From: Entoloma clypeatum
Lineage: Eukaryota; Basidiomycota; Agaricomycetes; Agaricales; Entolomataceae
Length of the DNA: 64,000 bases
Direction of reading: 5' to 3'
Assembly (NCBI GenBank): GCA_963565915.1
Contig: OY751490.1
Coordinates: 2,728,001-2,792,000 of the forward strand
Shown here: piece by piece, positions 28,157 through 40,600 of the stretch
Position numbering within the stretch: the first letter of the stretch is position 1
Layout of the letters: each line of letters starts with the position of its first letter
Made by a program: the position numbers and the translations under genes
Notes under the pieces: generated by a model
The model's database searches: none
Seen by the model: the letters and a program-made list of their open reading frames with translations, nothing else
Told to the model about the DNA's origin: nothing

Positions 28157-29655
28157 ATGTACGTTTACACAACTGCTTGTCCATTCGCCACTCACCACAT
28201 CTCAGGCCGCTCCCCGACGAACGTCCTCGTCAGAGCGTCGCAAATCTCATCGGACGATTCGAGGTTCAAATCCAACGCCAGCCCTCGAGCACACCTTCCT
28301 CCCGCAGTACCAGTGTAATTTCTCATACTACAGGAGATTCCGCAAAGGAAGAGCTCAAGGAGAAGCGGGAGTGGCCACCGACCTCGATATACTCAAGTAG
28401 CCCCAAGCCACCTCCGATCGTTCCCTCCTCTTCCTGGACCCGTAGTCAGTCTCATCAGGCTTCCGCACCTCCGGAATCGCAGGCTACACAACCAGAGCCG
28501 GTCGAAGAAGCTTCTCAGACTCCACGACCGGCTTCAACCACCTCCATTCCAGACGCTGCGAAAGCCGCCCAGTCTCAGCAGCAGTTGATGATAGCCGTGT
28601 CTACGAAACTTGTAACATCGACGTCGACCCCAACCCCAACCACCGCCAAACCGATCAAGACGCCGATTGCGAAGGCTGCTCCGAAGACACCTTCAAAATC
28701 CACCCCGAGAATGTCAGTCAATCATGTCACACAGCCCCTCAAGCCGCAACATACAGGGCCGGCCAGTCTATCGACGCCATCAGTGCGGAAATCCGTCACG
28801 AGGGCCCCTACCACCCCTGCTTCCACTGCCAAAATACCTCCTCGAACACCAGCCACCGTTCCCCGACCCAAAACGCCTGCGATAGCGACAACGACTCGTC
28901 CAAAGACACCCTCAACGGGCCTGTTCGCTCCAACAGCGGCATCGTTGGCCAGGATGCGGAATGCACAGCCTCAGCCTGCGACCCCTCCCAAGAAGGTCCT
29001 GAGCAGCAGTGCGGCGGAGCGGCTCGGCAAGCCTACGGCTGCCTCGTTGTCTCGGGCACGCGCCCCAGTTGCCGCCGCGCCGGCCCCTCCGAAATCCGGT
29101 GTTCGAGGTGGTGCACTTTCGAGAGGAACGGCGAAGCCCGGCGTCACCTCGAAGGCGAAGAAGGATACACCTCCAGTCCCCAAAGTCCCGAAGGCTGGTA
29201 TTGTTCCTGCTGCCGTTGCAGTGCCCCCCGTACCAGATGCTGAAAATCCCGTTGCTGACGACCACCCCTTTCCAACTTCACCGGGAGACTCCGTCAATGG
29301 GGATGGTACGACCATTGAGCAGAATCCGGTTGATTCAGACGCACACCCGGCAGAGGAGGCTGAAGGACATGGCGGCACTGCGGAGGACCCAGAACCCACA
29401 TCTCCTGCTCCAGAACATGAGGCTGGACAAACCGTAGGACATGTTGAGCTTGCCAAGGAATTTCACGATGATACCACCACCGAAACGGTCGAGGATATCT
29501 TGGTCAAGGAGAATGATGCCAAATCCAGTGTTCCAGTTGGTAACGATATCGAGGACATGGTCAACCTCCTCGAATCAGCCTCGTTCTCAAACACACGACC
29601 CCAAAGCATCGCCATCATTCCAGACGAGGTCGCCGAAATTCCTGATGAAATATAG
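28157..29655 (+). CDS. Disordered Pro/Ser/Thr-rich protein, start codon probably split
   Basis: No function recognised. The long frame from about 28206 to the stop at 29653 lacks an ATG near its beginning. Splicing from AT (28157-28158) over a 47-nt intron (28159-28205, donor GTACGT, acceptor CTCAG) to G makes ATG and the start MPLPDERPRQSVANLIGRFE. The QSVANLIGRFE block looks like the conserved part of the protein. The rest is disordered: a central Thr-Pro-Lys-rich region with repeats such as KTPIAKAAPKTPSKSTPRM and PRTPATVPRPKTPA, a basic Ala-rich stretch, then an acidic tail with HVELAKEFHDD and DIEDMVNLLESASFSNTRP, which may be a short helical motif. The basic TP repeats resemble microtubule-binding or phosphorylated linker regions, but this is only a likeness. 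It lies between the hydrolase and phosphoketolase. Confidence 0.7.
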
Positions 29656-30039
29656 CGACGGGGCTTACATGTTCCCCCCCGCTGATTGCGACTTCACGTT
29701 TGGATTCCTCATGGTTTACACAATTTGATGATCTCGTCAATTATCAAAGTATTCTCGGTTCCCGTTCTTTACATTCAATTAGTACTCACGTATAGCAGTT
29801 CACGCGCTCCCGTTTCTTTGTTTGCAATTTGCCCTTGAGTATACCCTCTCTTGGATACAATTAGACATGCCCTTCTGATCATTTCAACGTTTTGGAGTAA
29901 TCAACATCTTCATTCGTTGCAAGTTTGTTGTCAAAGCGGAAATCAGCTGCATTTTTTGAACTCAAGAACTTTAGAATCTTGGAGTATCGAAGATGTAGTC
30001 ATGATCTGAAACCGAGAGTCAAGCGTTGCAAGTCCATAG
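29656..30039. other. Convergent 3' interval before phosphoketolase
   Basis: 384 bp, AT-richer than the flanking exons, with two convergent stops at its ends. Probably the two 3' UTRs; no gene or repeat seen. Confidence 0.5.
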
Positions 30040-32852
30040 TCAACAGGTCAACAGACCTTCTCCATGCTTATAGATGTACTCGCGCTCCTTCTGCGCGAGA
30101 TGCTTAATGTAACTCTCCTTTTCATGCGCATCAACCATGACATGAGGATTGACGCGAGCACCTCCTCGGATAGCAGCTATTGCAACATCAAAGCGCGAAG
30201 TTCGATTGGCCAGCATCATCTGACGGTAAAAATCAGGTTAACGTTCCACACCCATCAAATGCATTGCCCGGAGCGTACGTCGAAAGGAGTAGTCGTCGTC
30301 CCCTCCTCAGAGTATCCTCGGATAGAAATCCTACCACTATCCCTCTCCCCAAGGAGTCCCTTCACATCTATCGGGTACCCGTGGTAGTTGAAGTGAACAT
30401 AGCGGTCGGCGGTAAAGAGGGATTCGAAGGCATGCTCGCTGAGGGCATGAGGGTGCGAGCCGTACGCACTGAGGATCATGAGATCCGTGACGTTCACAAC
30501 CCTCACACGAAGTGCAGGAACAAGTTGCCGTAATAGGGAGGCGGCAGCAACCACCTCAAAGGTCACCTCCACACCAATACCCACAATCACCCTGAGGTCA
30601 TAAGATGAGTGATGGTAAACCACCGTGAACAGGAGCCACTTACACGTCAGGGTTGACACCGTCATCCACGCTGGCAAACTTCCAAATGGAGGCGCCGGCT
30701 ATGCAGTGCTGTAAAGGAGAGTTCATTAACGTATCGCCCGGGTGAAAGACGATATATGCTGACACGGTCCGCTTCTTCCTTGTCCAGCCAAATTGGCGTT
30801 GGTTGTTTGCTTCCGACCATGAGGTTGATATAATTTTTTGCCCTCAAACAGTGTGCAATCGTAGACAAGAAGCAGTTCGCATCTGGAGGTAGGTATACTC
30901 TCGCAAACTTTGGCTTCAGGTTTAAGACAGCGCCGATGAAAGACGGGTTTTGATGAGAAAAGCCATTGTGCTCTTGACGCGCCCAGGTAGATGTTTCGAT
31001 GTAATTGAGTGAGCCACAAGGCTGACGCCAGGAGGTTTCAGATGCCTAAGATCTCCATTGAGCTCAGCTCGTGGTAGGGATTAAATACCTACCATCTTGC
31101 TGAATTTTGCATATTGAACCATCATGGTGTGTACGATGCCCAAAAAGGCTTCATAACTGGGGAACAAGCCAGTTCGCCCAGTGATGGTGTATCCTTGCAA
31201 CATTCCTTGACAAGTGTGCTCCGACAGAATCTCGATAACACGTCCACCGTTTGCGCGCGAACCAATGTCCCATTGGAAATTGCGTCCAGTTTCTTCAAGG
31301 ACAGCGTCTAACTTGTTGGAAACGAGTTCATCAGGAGAGAAAATCCGGAATGTCTTGGGGTTCCTGAGAATTCCAAGTTAACCAAGGTTCAAAGTGAACT
31401 AGGTTGGACGTACTGTTGTATGACTTCCTTGAGGAACCTCCCAACAGCCTTCATGCAACTTTCCTGCTCGCCGCCTTCTACTGTGTACTTCCTCCAATCT
31501 GGGGTGTGGAGGGGTGTGTATGCTTTGTAACACTCCTTTCTCAAACCCATTTTCTTTCCGTCCTCCGGGATGATGTCCAAGATCTCCTGGACAGGTGCAC
31601 CCGACTGGTCAAATAACTCGCGTGGGCCATAAGATTCCAACCATTTTTGCAAAAGCGCTAGTTGCTCCGGATCGGTTTTGGCACCGGGCAAAGGCACCTG
31701 ATGAGAGCGGTACGAGCCTTCGATAAACTCGCCATAAAGAGTTTTCGGACCCGACCAGCCTTTCGGAGAGCGCAGGACCAGCATAGGCCAGCGAGGCTTG
31801 ACTATAGGAGAGCCAGAACGAGCGGCCTTTTGAATGGAACGTATTTCGGACAGGGCCCATTCGAGGGAAGCGGCGAGATCGTTGTGGATGTTGGCAAGGT
31901 TCTCGAGGATACGGACCTGGTATCCGTATCCACTATTCAAAACGAGTTACTGCAAGTCTTCGACGAGCACCAAAGGAACGTACGTGAAGAGTGCAACAAT
32001 CTCCTTGTCATCCATGGTGCCGAAGATAGTGCGCTCCGATATTTTGAAACCGTTGCAATGTAAAATGGGGAGAACCGCACCGGATTCAGCGGGATCGATG
32101 TACTTATAGCCATGCCAAGCAGTGGCCGTAGGTCCAGTTTCGGCCTCGCCGTCGCCGACTATGCAAGCAACGACGAGATCAGGATTATCCATGACGGCGC
32201 CGAATGAGACACTGAGAGCATAGCCGAGTTCACCACCCTCATGAATGGCGCCCGGGGTTTGTGCACTGACATGGCTCGGGAAGCCGCCGGGAACGCTGAA
32301 GCGTGGTATCAAATTTCTGAGGCCCTCGTGGTCTCGACTATAATTGGGATAAAAAGTGCTTAGAGAATCCTCGAGCCAAAGGGAAGCTAGTACGGCTGGA
32401 GCACCGTGGCCTGCGGACATACTTTCCATTAGGCGAGTGGTTAAGACGGGATTAATACCTACCTGGTCCGACGACATACAAAGCATCGAGACCAGTTTTC
32501 TTTATGATGCGGTTGAGATGGGCATATATGAGAACGAGACCTGGGCAGGTTCCCCAGTGACCAAGAAGATGAGGTTTAATCATATCGGGTGTGATTTTCT
32601 TTTCGAGCAGAACATTGTCGTTCAAGAAAATCATGGCTGAAGCAAGAATGAGTGACCAGCTAGAAAGAAAGTCGACAGCGGCGTACCAGCTGCGATGTAG
32701 TTTGCGGCCCTGGTGAACAGTTGGACAGACTTATGCTCCTTCTCGGACAAGAAATTATTTGTGTTGAGTTGGACGGCATAATTGAGGATGTCGTCGGCAA
32801 GAAGGGAAGGGTCAGGCGGAGGGTTTGCTTGAGCAAGGAGTTGGCCAGGCAT
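30040..32852 (-). CDS. XFP1: Xylulose-5-P/fructose-6-P phosphoketolase
   Basis: Thiamine-diphosphate enzyme that splits xylulose-5-P (or fructose-6-P) with phosphate into acetyl phosphate plus glyceraldehyde-3-P (or erythrose-4-P). ATG at 32852 gives MPGQLLAQANPPPD. Motifs in order: KPHLLGHWGTCPGLVLIYAH, GPGHGAPAVLASLWLEDS, PGGFPSHVSAQTPGAIHEGG and CIVGDGEAETGPTATAWHGY (the TPP/Mg site), then HCNGFKISERTIFGTMDD. Further on are GRTGLFPSYEAFLGIVHTM and SWRQPCGSLNYIETSTW. The C-terminal block YSEEGTTTTPFDVMLANR leads to HVMVDAHEKESYIKHLAQKE and the stop at 30040. This is the full phosphoketolase architecture over about 800 residues, with several introns. A TATAAAG lies 46-52 bp upstream of the start. 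With acetate kinase on the same strand it forms the Xfp-Ack acetate branch. Confidence 0.95.
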
Positions 32853-32897
32853 GGGGGTCAGAGAGGGGAGTCTAGAGTGGAGCAGTCGCGCATCTTG

Positions 32898-32904
32898 CTT
32901 TATA
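32898..32904 (-). promoter_or_regulatory. TATA box candidate of phosphoketolase
   Basis: The minus strand reads TATAAAG 46-52 bp upstream of the phosphoketolase ATG. This fits a short fungal 5' leader. No transcript data are available to confirm it. Confidence 0.45.
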
Positions 32905-33069
32905 CTAGGATTTTAGACAAAATGACGTCTTGTGATGACGTCTAATTGTTGAAGTGAGTAGTGGGGATTGGAAACACAGCCACAATAGTTCACATCAAGT
33001 CAAAACTCGTCAAAGCTACCACAACGACGGGCCATTCTCTCCGCCATCATCGAAACCTAGACTGGCCGC

Positions 33070-34211
33070 ATGAAGGCTGCTCCTTCTCTCATCCTATCAT
33101 GCTTCCTGCTCGTCACCCTCAGTCACTCAGCAGCTGCGTCTAATCGCCCTCGTCAGCTATTCCCTCCTGGCCCAAAATCAGAATCCACCTCTACGGCAAC
33201 CGAATCCCCTACTTCGACAACTTCAGCAACCTCCACCACCACCTCCTCCCAGTCAACCACCTCCACCACCTCGACTAGTTCCACATCTGCCACTGCCCCC
33301 ACCACCGCCCCCACCACCAGCAGCACTTCAACTACAACCGCACCAACTCTGCCACCAGCTGTATCCACCAGCTTGTCCACCTCTATAGACTCGTCCGGAC
33401 TTGCTGTCACAGTTACCATCACAAACCCGGTCTCTTCTTCAACGTCCTCTTCTGCTTCGGGCACACCTACCAAGACACCAGATTCGGGCGGCAGCAGTGG
33501 CTTTAGTACCGGTTCAATCATTGGCGTCTCTGTGGCTGGTGGTGTCGCTGTCATCGCCATCGCCGCCTTTTTCGTATGGAAGTTTACCAGAAAGCGCTTT
33601 AGCGATTTTGATGACAGTATGTCGCATCATCCCTCTTCTCGCCGGGTCTTTCTTTTCTCAACGTTGGCCTCCTTGCAGACGAAGCCATAAAGTGGCCTGA
33701 ATTGAATACTCACGGCGGAAGCGAGTCTCATGCATTGCCCGTTCATAACACCGGAAGAGCAGGGTTCGATACCGGTTCAGTCGCATCTCTCTCTCGCGTC
33801 CCCTCAATCTCGAATTATTCCACTCCTGATATGGCAGGTGGCGGCCCAGATCCATACGCGGTACCTCCGCTCCCGCATATGAATCCCAATCAGCCATACC
33901 GAGACGATCCGACCATAGCAGCAGGCTACTACGACCCTTACCGTGGTCCCATCCCAGGTACTTTGGAGCACGGTGTCGACGATTATGGAGAGGCTATACC
34001 CATGACCCAGATGGGCGGTCCTGGTCCGCAGGCGGCCTATGGAACCGGCAGGAACTCACCTGCACCGTATCCAGCGGGAAGAAGCTCGCCAGGGCCCCAG
34101 GCCGCCTATGGAGCAGGTCGCATCTCTCCCGGTCCTCAAGCTGCATACAATGTTGGTAGGGCGTCACCCGGTCCCCAAGCCTCCTACGATGCCTATGGGC
34201 ACAGACAATAG
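33070..34211 (+). CDS. Mucin-like single-pass membrane protein
   Basis: Resembles cell-wall sensors (Mid2/WSC style) in layout only. ATG at 33070 starts a signal peptide, MKAAPSLILSCFLLVTLSHS. About 130 residues of almost pure Ser/Thr/Pro follow, likely heavily O-mannosylated. A Gly/Ser linker (PDSGGSSGFSTGSIIG) leads into one membrane helix, VSVAGGVAVIAIAAFFVW, with basic stop-transfer residues KFTRKRF. A 62-nt intron (33617-33678, donor GTATGT, acceptor TTGCAG) joins DFDD to NEAIKWPELN, which I take as a conserved cytosolic motif of this protein type. The tail ends in four degenerate copies of a GRxSPGPQAAY-type unit. No enzymatic domain. A role in wall integrity signalling is plausible but unproven. 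The promoter is shared with the divergent phosphoketolase gene (217 bp). Confidence 0.82.
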
Positions 34212-34666
34212 ATGCTTGAAGTGCTGGATGTTACGTCTAGACAAACTCTTATATCATCTTCATATGATCGCTAGTATCTTCACGCTGTCGATGCATTCAT
34301 GGACTCTAGGGCCGGCTGTTCAACTCACGTTCATCCATATATCACCACTTTATGGCAAGATTCCCTCTAATATTTAAACAGTCCCCCCACCGTGAATGGG
34401 CTTGCTAGCTTGGTACTAGTCTTTCTCTCTCTCTATCTTTTCTTTAGTATCTTGGTTTCTTGCCCGTTGTTGATCCAGTTTCTACCATCCCGTTTCACAC
34501 ACATCGGGATGCCTCGGCAAAGCGCATAATACTCTACACGTGATCGTTATGTATGTCATAGAATGAAGTAGAAATTAATCTCTGCCTCGTCCTTTCCACG
34601 TGTGGACGATACTTGGAGCCCTTTACAATATTTGAGCTTGAGGTGTTCATGCGTGTCGCCTCGACC
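34212..34666. other. Intergenic, upstream of paladin-type gene
   Basis: 455 bp with pyrimidine-rich stretches near 34420-34450. It should hold the 3' UTR of the membrane protein and the promoter of the paladin-type gene. Nothing else seen. Confidence 0.45.
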
Positions 34667-37600
34667 ATGGCCAATCCACCCAACGGCCTCTTGAAATCCA
34701 TGCTCCATCCCGATACGCGACCCTCTTCCGCCCCAATACCTATTCGACGCGCCTCCAGGACCGCCTCTCTAGAACGTCCATCATTGATCCACCCTGCCTT
34801 GAGGCCACATCCTCGATCCCGAGTTTCCAGCGACGCCTTTCGAGGCAGGGATGTGGTGCAAGAAATGGATCTCACTGGTCTCCTCCAGCAATCAGAACCC
34901 TTGGTTGTCAAAACTAGGACAGGCAGTGTCTTGTCCAGGGGCTTCATCCTCAAGACAGATCATTATCCATCTGGTACACTTATCGACTGCCGTTGCATTG
35001 GCTGATCCACAACATCTGTAGGGCGTGCGCTGGATCTGGATCTCAATGTACATGGCGCCCCAAACTTTAGGGCACCACGCATTGGTGATTTCAACGTCTT
35101 TGGTGCAGCCCAACCTCGCACGCAAGGACTGAGGGCAATCTTATCCATTCTTCGCTGCCGACCCGGGACATCAAACCCTTCGCATGTCGTATGGTTTTCC
35201 ACTCGCGAGGAACCTATTAGTAAGTCTCTCCCCATTCTGCGACAAACCGATCATTCGCCCGTTGTCAGTATGTAATCGCTGTAGTCATTAATTCATTTTT
35301 TCTTATCCAGTTTACATCTCTGGACGCCCATTCGTGCTCCGAGACGCCTCTGAACCAAGACGTACGCTCCCCCTGTCTGATCGGGCAGAGAATCTTGAAG
35401 CTATTGAGAATCGATTGAAAAATGATATCCTACAAGAGGCTGCGAGGTGTGTTTGCTTTGCGTGACGGTTCTGCACAACTCCATCTCAATGTTGCGTAGA
35501 TACAGCGGTTTGGTACTGACACACAACGAAGTCGGTATGTCTGGCTAGCATCCACATTTTAGACATAGTTGAGCAAGCTCCTGCGAAGCGGCGGATAGCG
35601 GTGAAGGCGCAATATTGCCGACGTGGACGGCAGTCGATAGCAATAACGTCAAGACTTCCAGAGAACTTTGGGAGTTTATGAAAGCTCAAGGCTGGAATGT
35701 GGATGTTAGTATGCCTCGTCGTTCAATAGCCGTTCTCGTACTCATTTTGCTTATTTTCATAGTACCACCGGTGCGTCTTATCTGCCACACATCAGCGTTG
35801 CCCCTAAAGTGACCCTTACAGCATCCCCATCTCACCCGATAGGCCGATAGAGGTGAGTTGCTTCCTCCCGATGTCAACTTACTCACATTCTACAATCTTG
35901 TCCTCAGGATAACTACCTTGATGCTTATGTCCAGGTTATTCGCGAGACAGACCCTCTCAAAACATCGCTGGTTTTCTCTTGTGGTATGGGTGCTGTGCGC
36001 ACAACGTTTGCTATGGTTGCCGCCTCCCTTGTCCGGCGGAAACAACTTATCGCCCGAGGTATCCCCGATCCATATGCAGTTAAGCTACCGGGATCGATGT
36101 CGCCAAGTAGTTCCGCAGCCTCAGGTATGAACACGGTTCGTATAGCAGTCTCCCGCTTTTTGTACATTACTCAGATCGGTTTGGTTCAACATAGCCGACG
36201 AATTCAGTAAGCGTCACTCTTGTTCACATGAGATTGTCACCCCTTACTCTCCCTTAGCAAACAGAAGCGCGGATACTCTTGACCCTCGAACAGGCTAATG
36301 CTCAGCAAGAACTCAGCAAGTCTCTCCTCAGACTGACTTATCTTCTTCAACAATGTAAGCTTCTATCACCTGTCACTGGCCAGCTGATTTTTTTTTTATG
36401 AGTGTAGGCCTGCAGAACAAAAACTCCCAATCAGCCATCGAACTATTGATGGCGCAGCCCGCGCTTTTAGAGAATCTGCGCAAAGCCCATCTTGGAAATT
36501 ATGGTGTTATTCTCAGTTTGTTGGGTTGTCTGGATCACGGGATACAGGACAAGAGGTTAGTGGATCGCGTCATTGATGCTAGTACGTGAAGAATGCCCTA
36601 TTCTTCGCCGAAAGAATCTGAATGATCCTACCCCTTCCTAGCCGATCAAGTAGCGAACCTGCGCGAAGACATCCTGATCTACCGGCTCAAATATTCATTG
36701 ACTAGCATGGAAGAAGCAGAAGGCGAAAATTTTCTGCAGAAAGCAGTGAAGGCCTTGGAGAAATAGTGCGAAAATAACACAAATCATCCAGTTTTTTTCA
36801 TGACAACTTAGGTTTAGCTTTTTCATGATTGCTTTCGCTAGCTACGTCGAGAGCTCTAAAGAAGATTTCTCGCAAAGTTTCGTTAATTGGCTGAATGTTG
36901 GTTTTGACCTTTTCTGCTTGGATTGCAACGTTCACTGAACAGACCATCAATGTAACAGGCTAGAACAGAGATTTCGAAGTATGTTCAGCTCGCTTTGGCG
37001 TCTTTTCCAAACCGACAATATTGTTTCCTGCAGCCAAATTAAATTCCTTCGCAAGGCGCATGGCTCCCGCCTCAACGTTTTCAGTCCTATAAATGATCTT
37101 TCGTCGCTCTCGAAAACTGGTTCCGAAGAGCGGTCACTTGTGCCTGGTAAGAAGAATGATGTCGCGATTGCTGGAGGACAAATCCTTGGCGATGAGTATT
37201 CCGACCATGTGGTGAAGGTTCGATCACCATTTCACCGATGTTGGAGTTGAGGGTGACACTTTTCTTTCAGAATCGCTGCGGCATCATTCTACGGGAGAGG
37301 TCGGGATATTTTTTGAATTTTCGCTTGTCAATCTTGCTCATTTCTTCCTCCTCAAATAAAGCACCTTGCTGAAATCAGACCAGTGGCTCAGCGAGTCACA
37401 CCATGTCGAGCATGGCGTTCGTGGGGCAATCAACTTCCGACAAGTTCAGGATACGAATATATACGCACTTGGCCAACCTTCTTCAGAAGCCATTGATGAA
37501 GTTCTGAGTAGAGTGAAAGATGCTCACTCTTCTGCTCCGCGAATCGTTTGGATTACTCTTCGCGAGGAGCCGGTGGTATATATCAACGGAGCTCCATATT

Positions 37601-40600
37601 GTTTGAGGAGAGAAGGGTTCTCGCTACGGAACATGAAAGGTCGTCAAAATCCACTTTGAAGGTTGCCGACACTCACTATGTTCAATCAGATTATGGCGGC
37701 ATATCCGGTTCTCGTCTGGAAGTCTTGGAAGAGAGACTCCGCGACGACGTCATTGCAGAGCTCCGGGCTTTTGGGGGAAGGTTATTATAAGCATTCTCGA
37801 CTACTTCCAACCATGTTCTCTAAGGCGCCACTTTCAGAGTTTTGCTGCACACCGAGACCGCCGATGGAAGCGTTGTACCCATTTGGGAGGAAGTCACGGA
37901 AGAAAACGTCATCGTACTGAAGGACATCATGGCCGCACGTCGAGCAACCAATGGAGTTGACCTTCAATACTATCGAGTCCCTATCACAGCAGAGCGACCC
38001 CCTGATTTTGCTGATCTCAGTGATCTCATTGACGTCGTCATGCGGGCATCCACCGACACTCCTATCGTGGTCAACTGTCAACTTGGCCGTGGTCGAAGTA
38101 CATTGGCCTTAGTGAGTGATCTGACCCGTAGCTTCGGTGACGCTCTTTACCTTTGGATTTTTAGGTCATACTGCTCTTGATTCGACAATGGCTAGAAAGA
38201 CATCAAGTGGCAACAGCGCCTGCTACTCCTGGGCATGCCAAATTGCGATCAATGTCGTTCATTTCCAATTTGGAAAGGGGGGTTCCCTCACCATTCAGCA
38301 GCAAGAATCGACATTCATATACAGTGATCAACAGTACGCTATCATTTCTGCACCACATAATGTCAATAAATGAACTTGTTCAAATCAGATCTGCTTCGTG
38401 TCATCCGAAAAGGACCCATGACAAAAAGCATAGTTGATAATGCTATAGATCGATGTTCTGCGGTATTCAACTTCATAGACGCCATTGAAGAATCGCGCCA
38501 TAATGCTGAACAAGCTACGGATGAAAAACAGAAACGCGCTTTCGCACAGAAGGGTTTGACATGGCTTTCACGTATATTGTCCTCTGTTTCTGACATGTTG
38601 GCAGGCTTGTGGAATCTCCGTCGCTACTTTGAACTCATCGTCTTTCAATCATACTTACAATCCACGGAACCTGACACCATGCGATCGTTTGAAAGTGTAG
38701 AAACATATGTCAAGAATCGACCAGGTGATTGAAAGTATCGAAGTCGTGATAGTATCTAATATCTTCATTACTCTAGTGATCAAAACCTTTGAAAAGGAGC
38801 TTTTGGCTGAAGGTTTAGATGCGTTGAAACCCCTAGAGCGGGCGGACGCGAAGGAGGGAATGGCCGATCCCAATGAGGTGACGCAGGTTGTCATGAACAG
38901 AAGCGGCAGTATTCTCTCGGCATCGACTATTCTGAAGAGCGACTTCTTCTCGAATTTGCAGAAAATGACACTTCCAGAGTACTGTTTTATTCCACTTGTT
39001 TCTCAATTTTTCTGACCTAAAATTGATATACACAGGCGCATCGAGGGTTCTCCGAATTTCCGCCGCGTGCCGTTGACTTTACGACCAGTTTCACCGTTGG
39101 AGTCAGGGGTGGACGGGACGGAAAATCTTCCTGAATATATCGATGATGGAAAGATGGTCTGTGGAAGGTCAGTGAATAATATCATATCTTGTTTACGTGT
39201 ATCGCTGAGGAAATGCATAGTGGAATGCCAACCGTTGAAGGGTATGATCCTTCTGGCTGTGTCTGCGGACTGGTCTTGATGCTTTTGGAAGATTCCGACA
39301 TGCGTTGGAGCGAGTAGACGCTGGCCCCCATGGCACAAATACCGTGTACTGGACGTCTTTGCGAGAAGTACGTGACATGTGCCTTGTATGCCCGTCAACA
39401 ACGATCTCTCATGGAGGAGGAATATGTGTAGGAACCTGTCCTTTATGTTGCAGGACGACCACATGTTCTTCGCCTTGTCGACCGACCTCTGGAAAATGTA
39501 GAGTAGGTGTTTCAATATTACTTTCATTACACTTCAACTCACAATTATCTTTGATAGGGCGACAGGAATAACCACTGCCGTCGTCGAGGGAATGGAACAG
39601 AGTTTTAAGAAGGATGTTCTGCGCGAGTTGAGAGCAGGGAATGGCCGTATTCTACTCCACGATGAAGTAGAGGAACGGCCAGGTGTCTTTACGATCATTC
39701 CTATCTGGGAGACAGTTTCTGACGCTGATATCATGACGCCGAAGGATGTCATCGACTCAATCAGAGGAGAGGGTTACAGGGTGCGTCGTCCCAGTCTATA
39801 CATTTTCTCACCTCACTCGCCCATCTATCATCTGTTAGATCGACTATGCCCGTGTTGCGATCGTGAGTGATCCTTTATGCGCAGGCCACTTTGCAGGCCT
39901 GACACTTGGATATGGCCCCTGTATCACAGACTGATGAACAAGCACCTTTGCCTGATGCGCTGTGGCAGCTTCTGGAACGCGTTAGGAGTGGGTTATATCT
40001 CGCAGGCGATTTCATATTCAATTGTCAGATGGGCCGTGGTCGGACGACCACCGGTATGATCACTGCTTGCCTGATCTCGTCAACGATGCATTGGGACGGT
40101 GATGAGGCATCTCTCATGCGCCATGAGTCTTCTTTGGAGGTCTTTGATTCGATAGATGGTCCTTCCGAAGAAGAAGCTTATTTGCAAGGTACTCGCCCTC
40201 TCCCTCTATATAAGACCGTAGTAATTGCCCAATTATTTCAGGAGAATACAAGACTATCCTTCAGCTAGTCGGAGTTCTTTCTCATGGAAAGGTTGCCAAG
40301 CGCCTGACAGACAGAGCCATTGACCTCATGCAAGATGTCCAGAATCTACGGAAGTCGATTTATGAGTATGCCGTCCTATTTCATCATAACTCTAGCAATC
40401 AATCGAATCACTCCCGCAGTTACAAACTCAAGGCCGAGGCATGCGAGAAGGGTACTGTCAAGGAACGTAAATTGCGCAACATCACTGTGAACTACCTGTA
40501 CGTCATGCAATCTTTGTCCTCAACCTTCATTTTACACATGATTGCCAGATACCGATACGGAACCCTAATTGTTTTCGCCAACTATCTCATCGAACTGAAG

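Noticed and set aside
36760..36830. End of the paladin-type gene at the TAG near 36767
   Set aside because: A GTGCGA donor and TTTAG acceptor remove the stop and restore EKYFFMIAFASYVE, and two further phosphatase modules follow in the same order.
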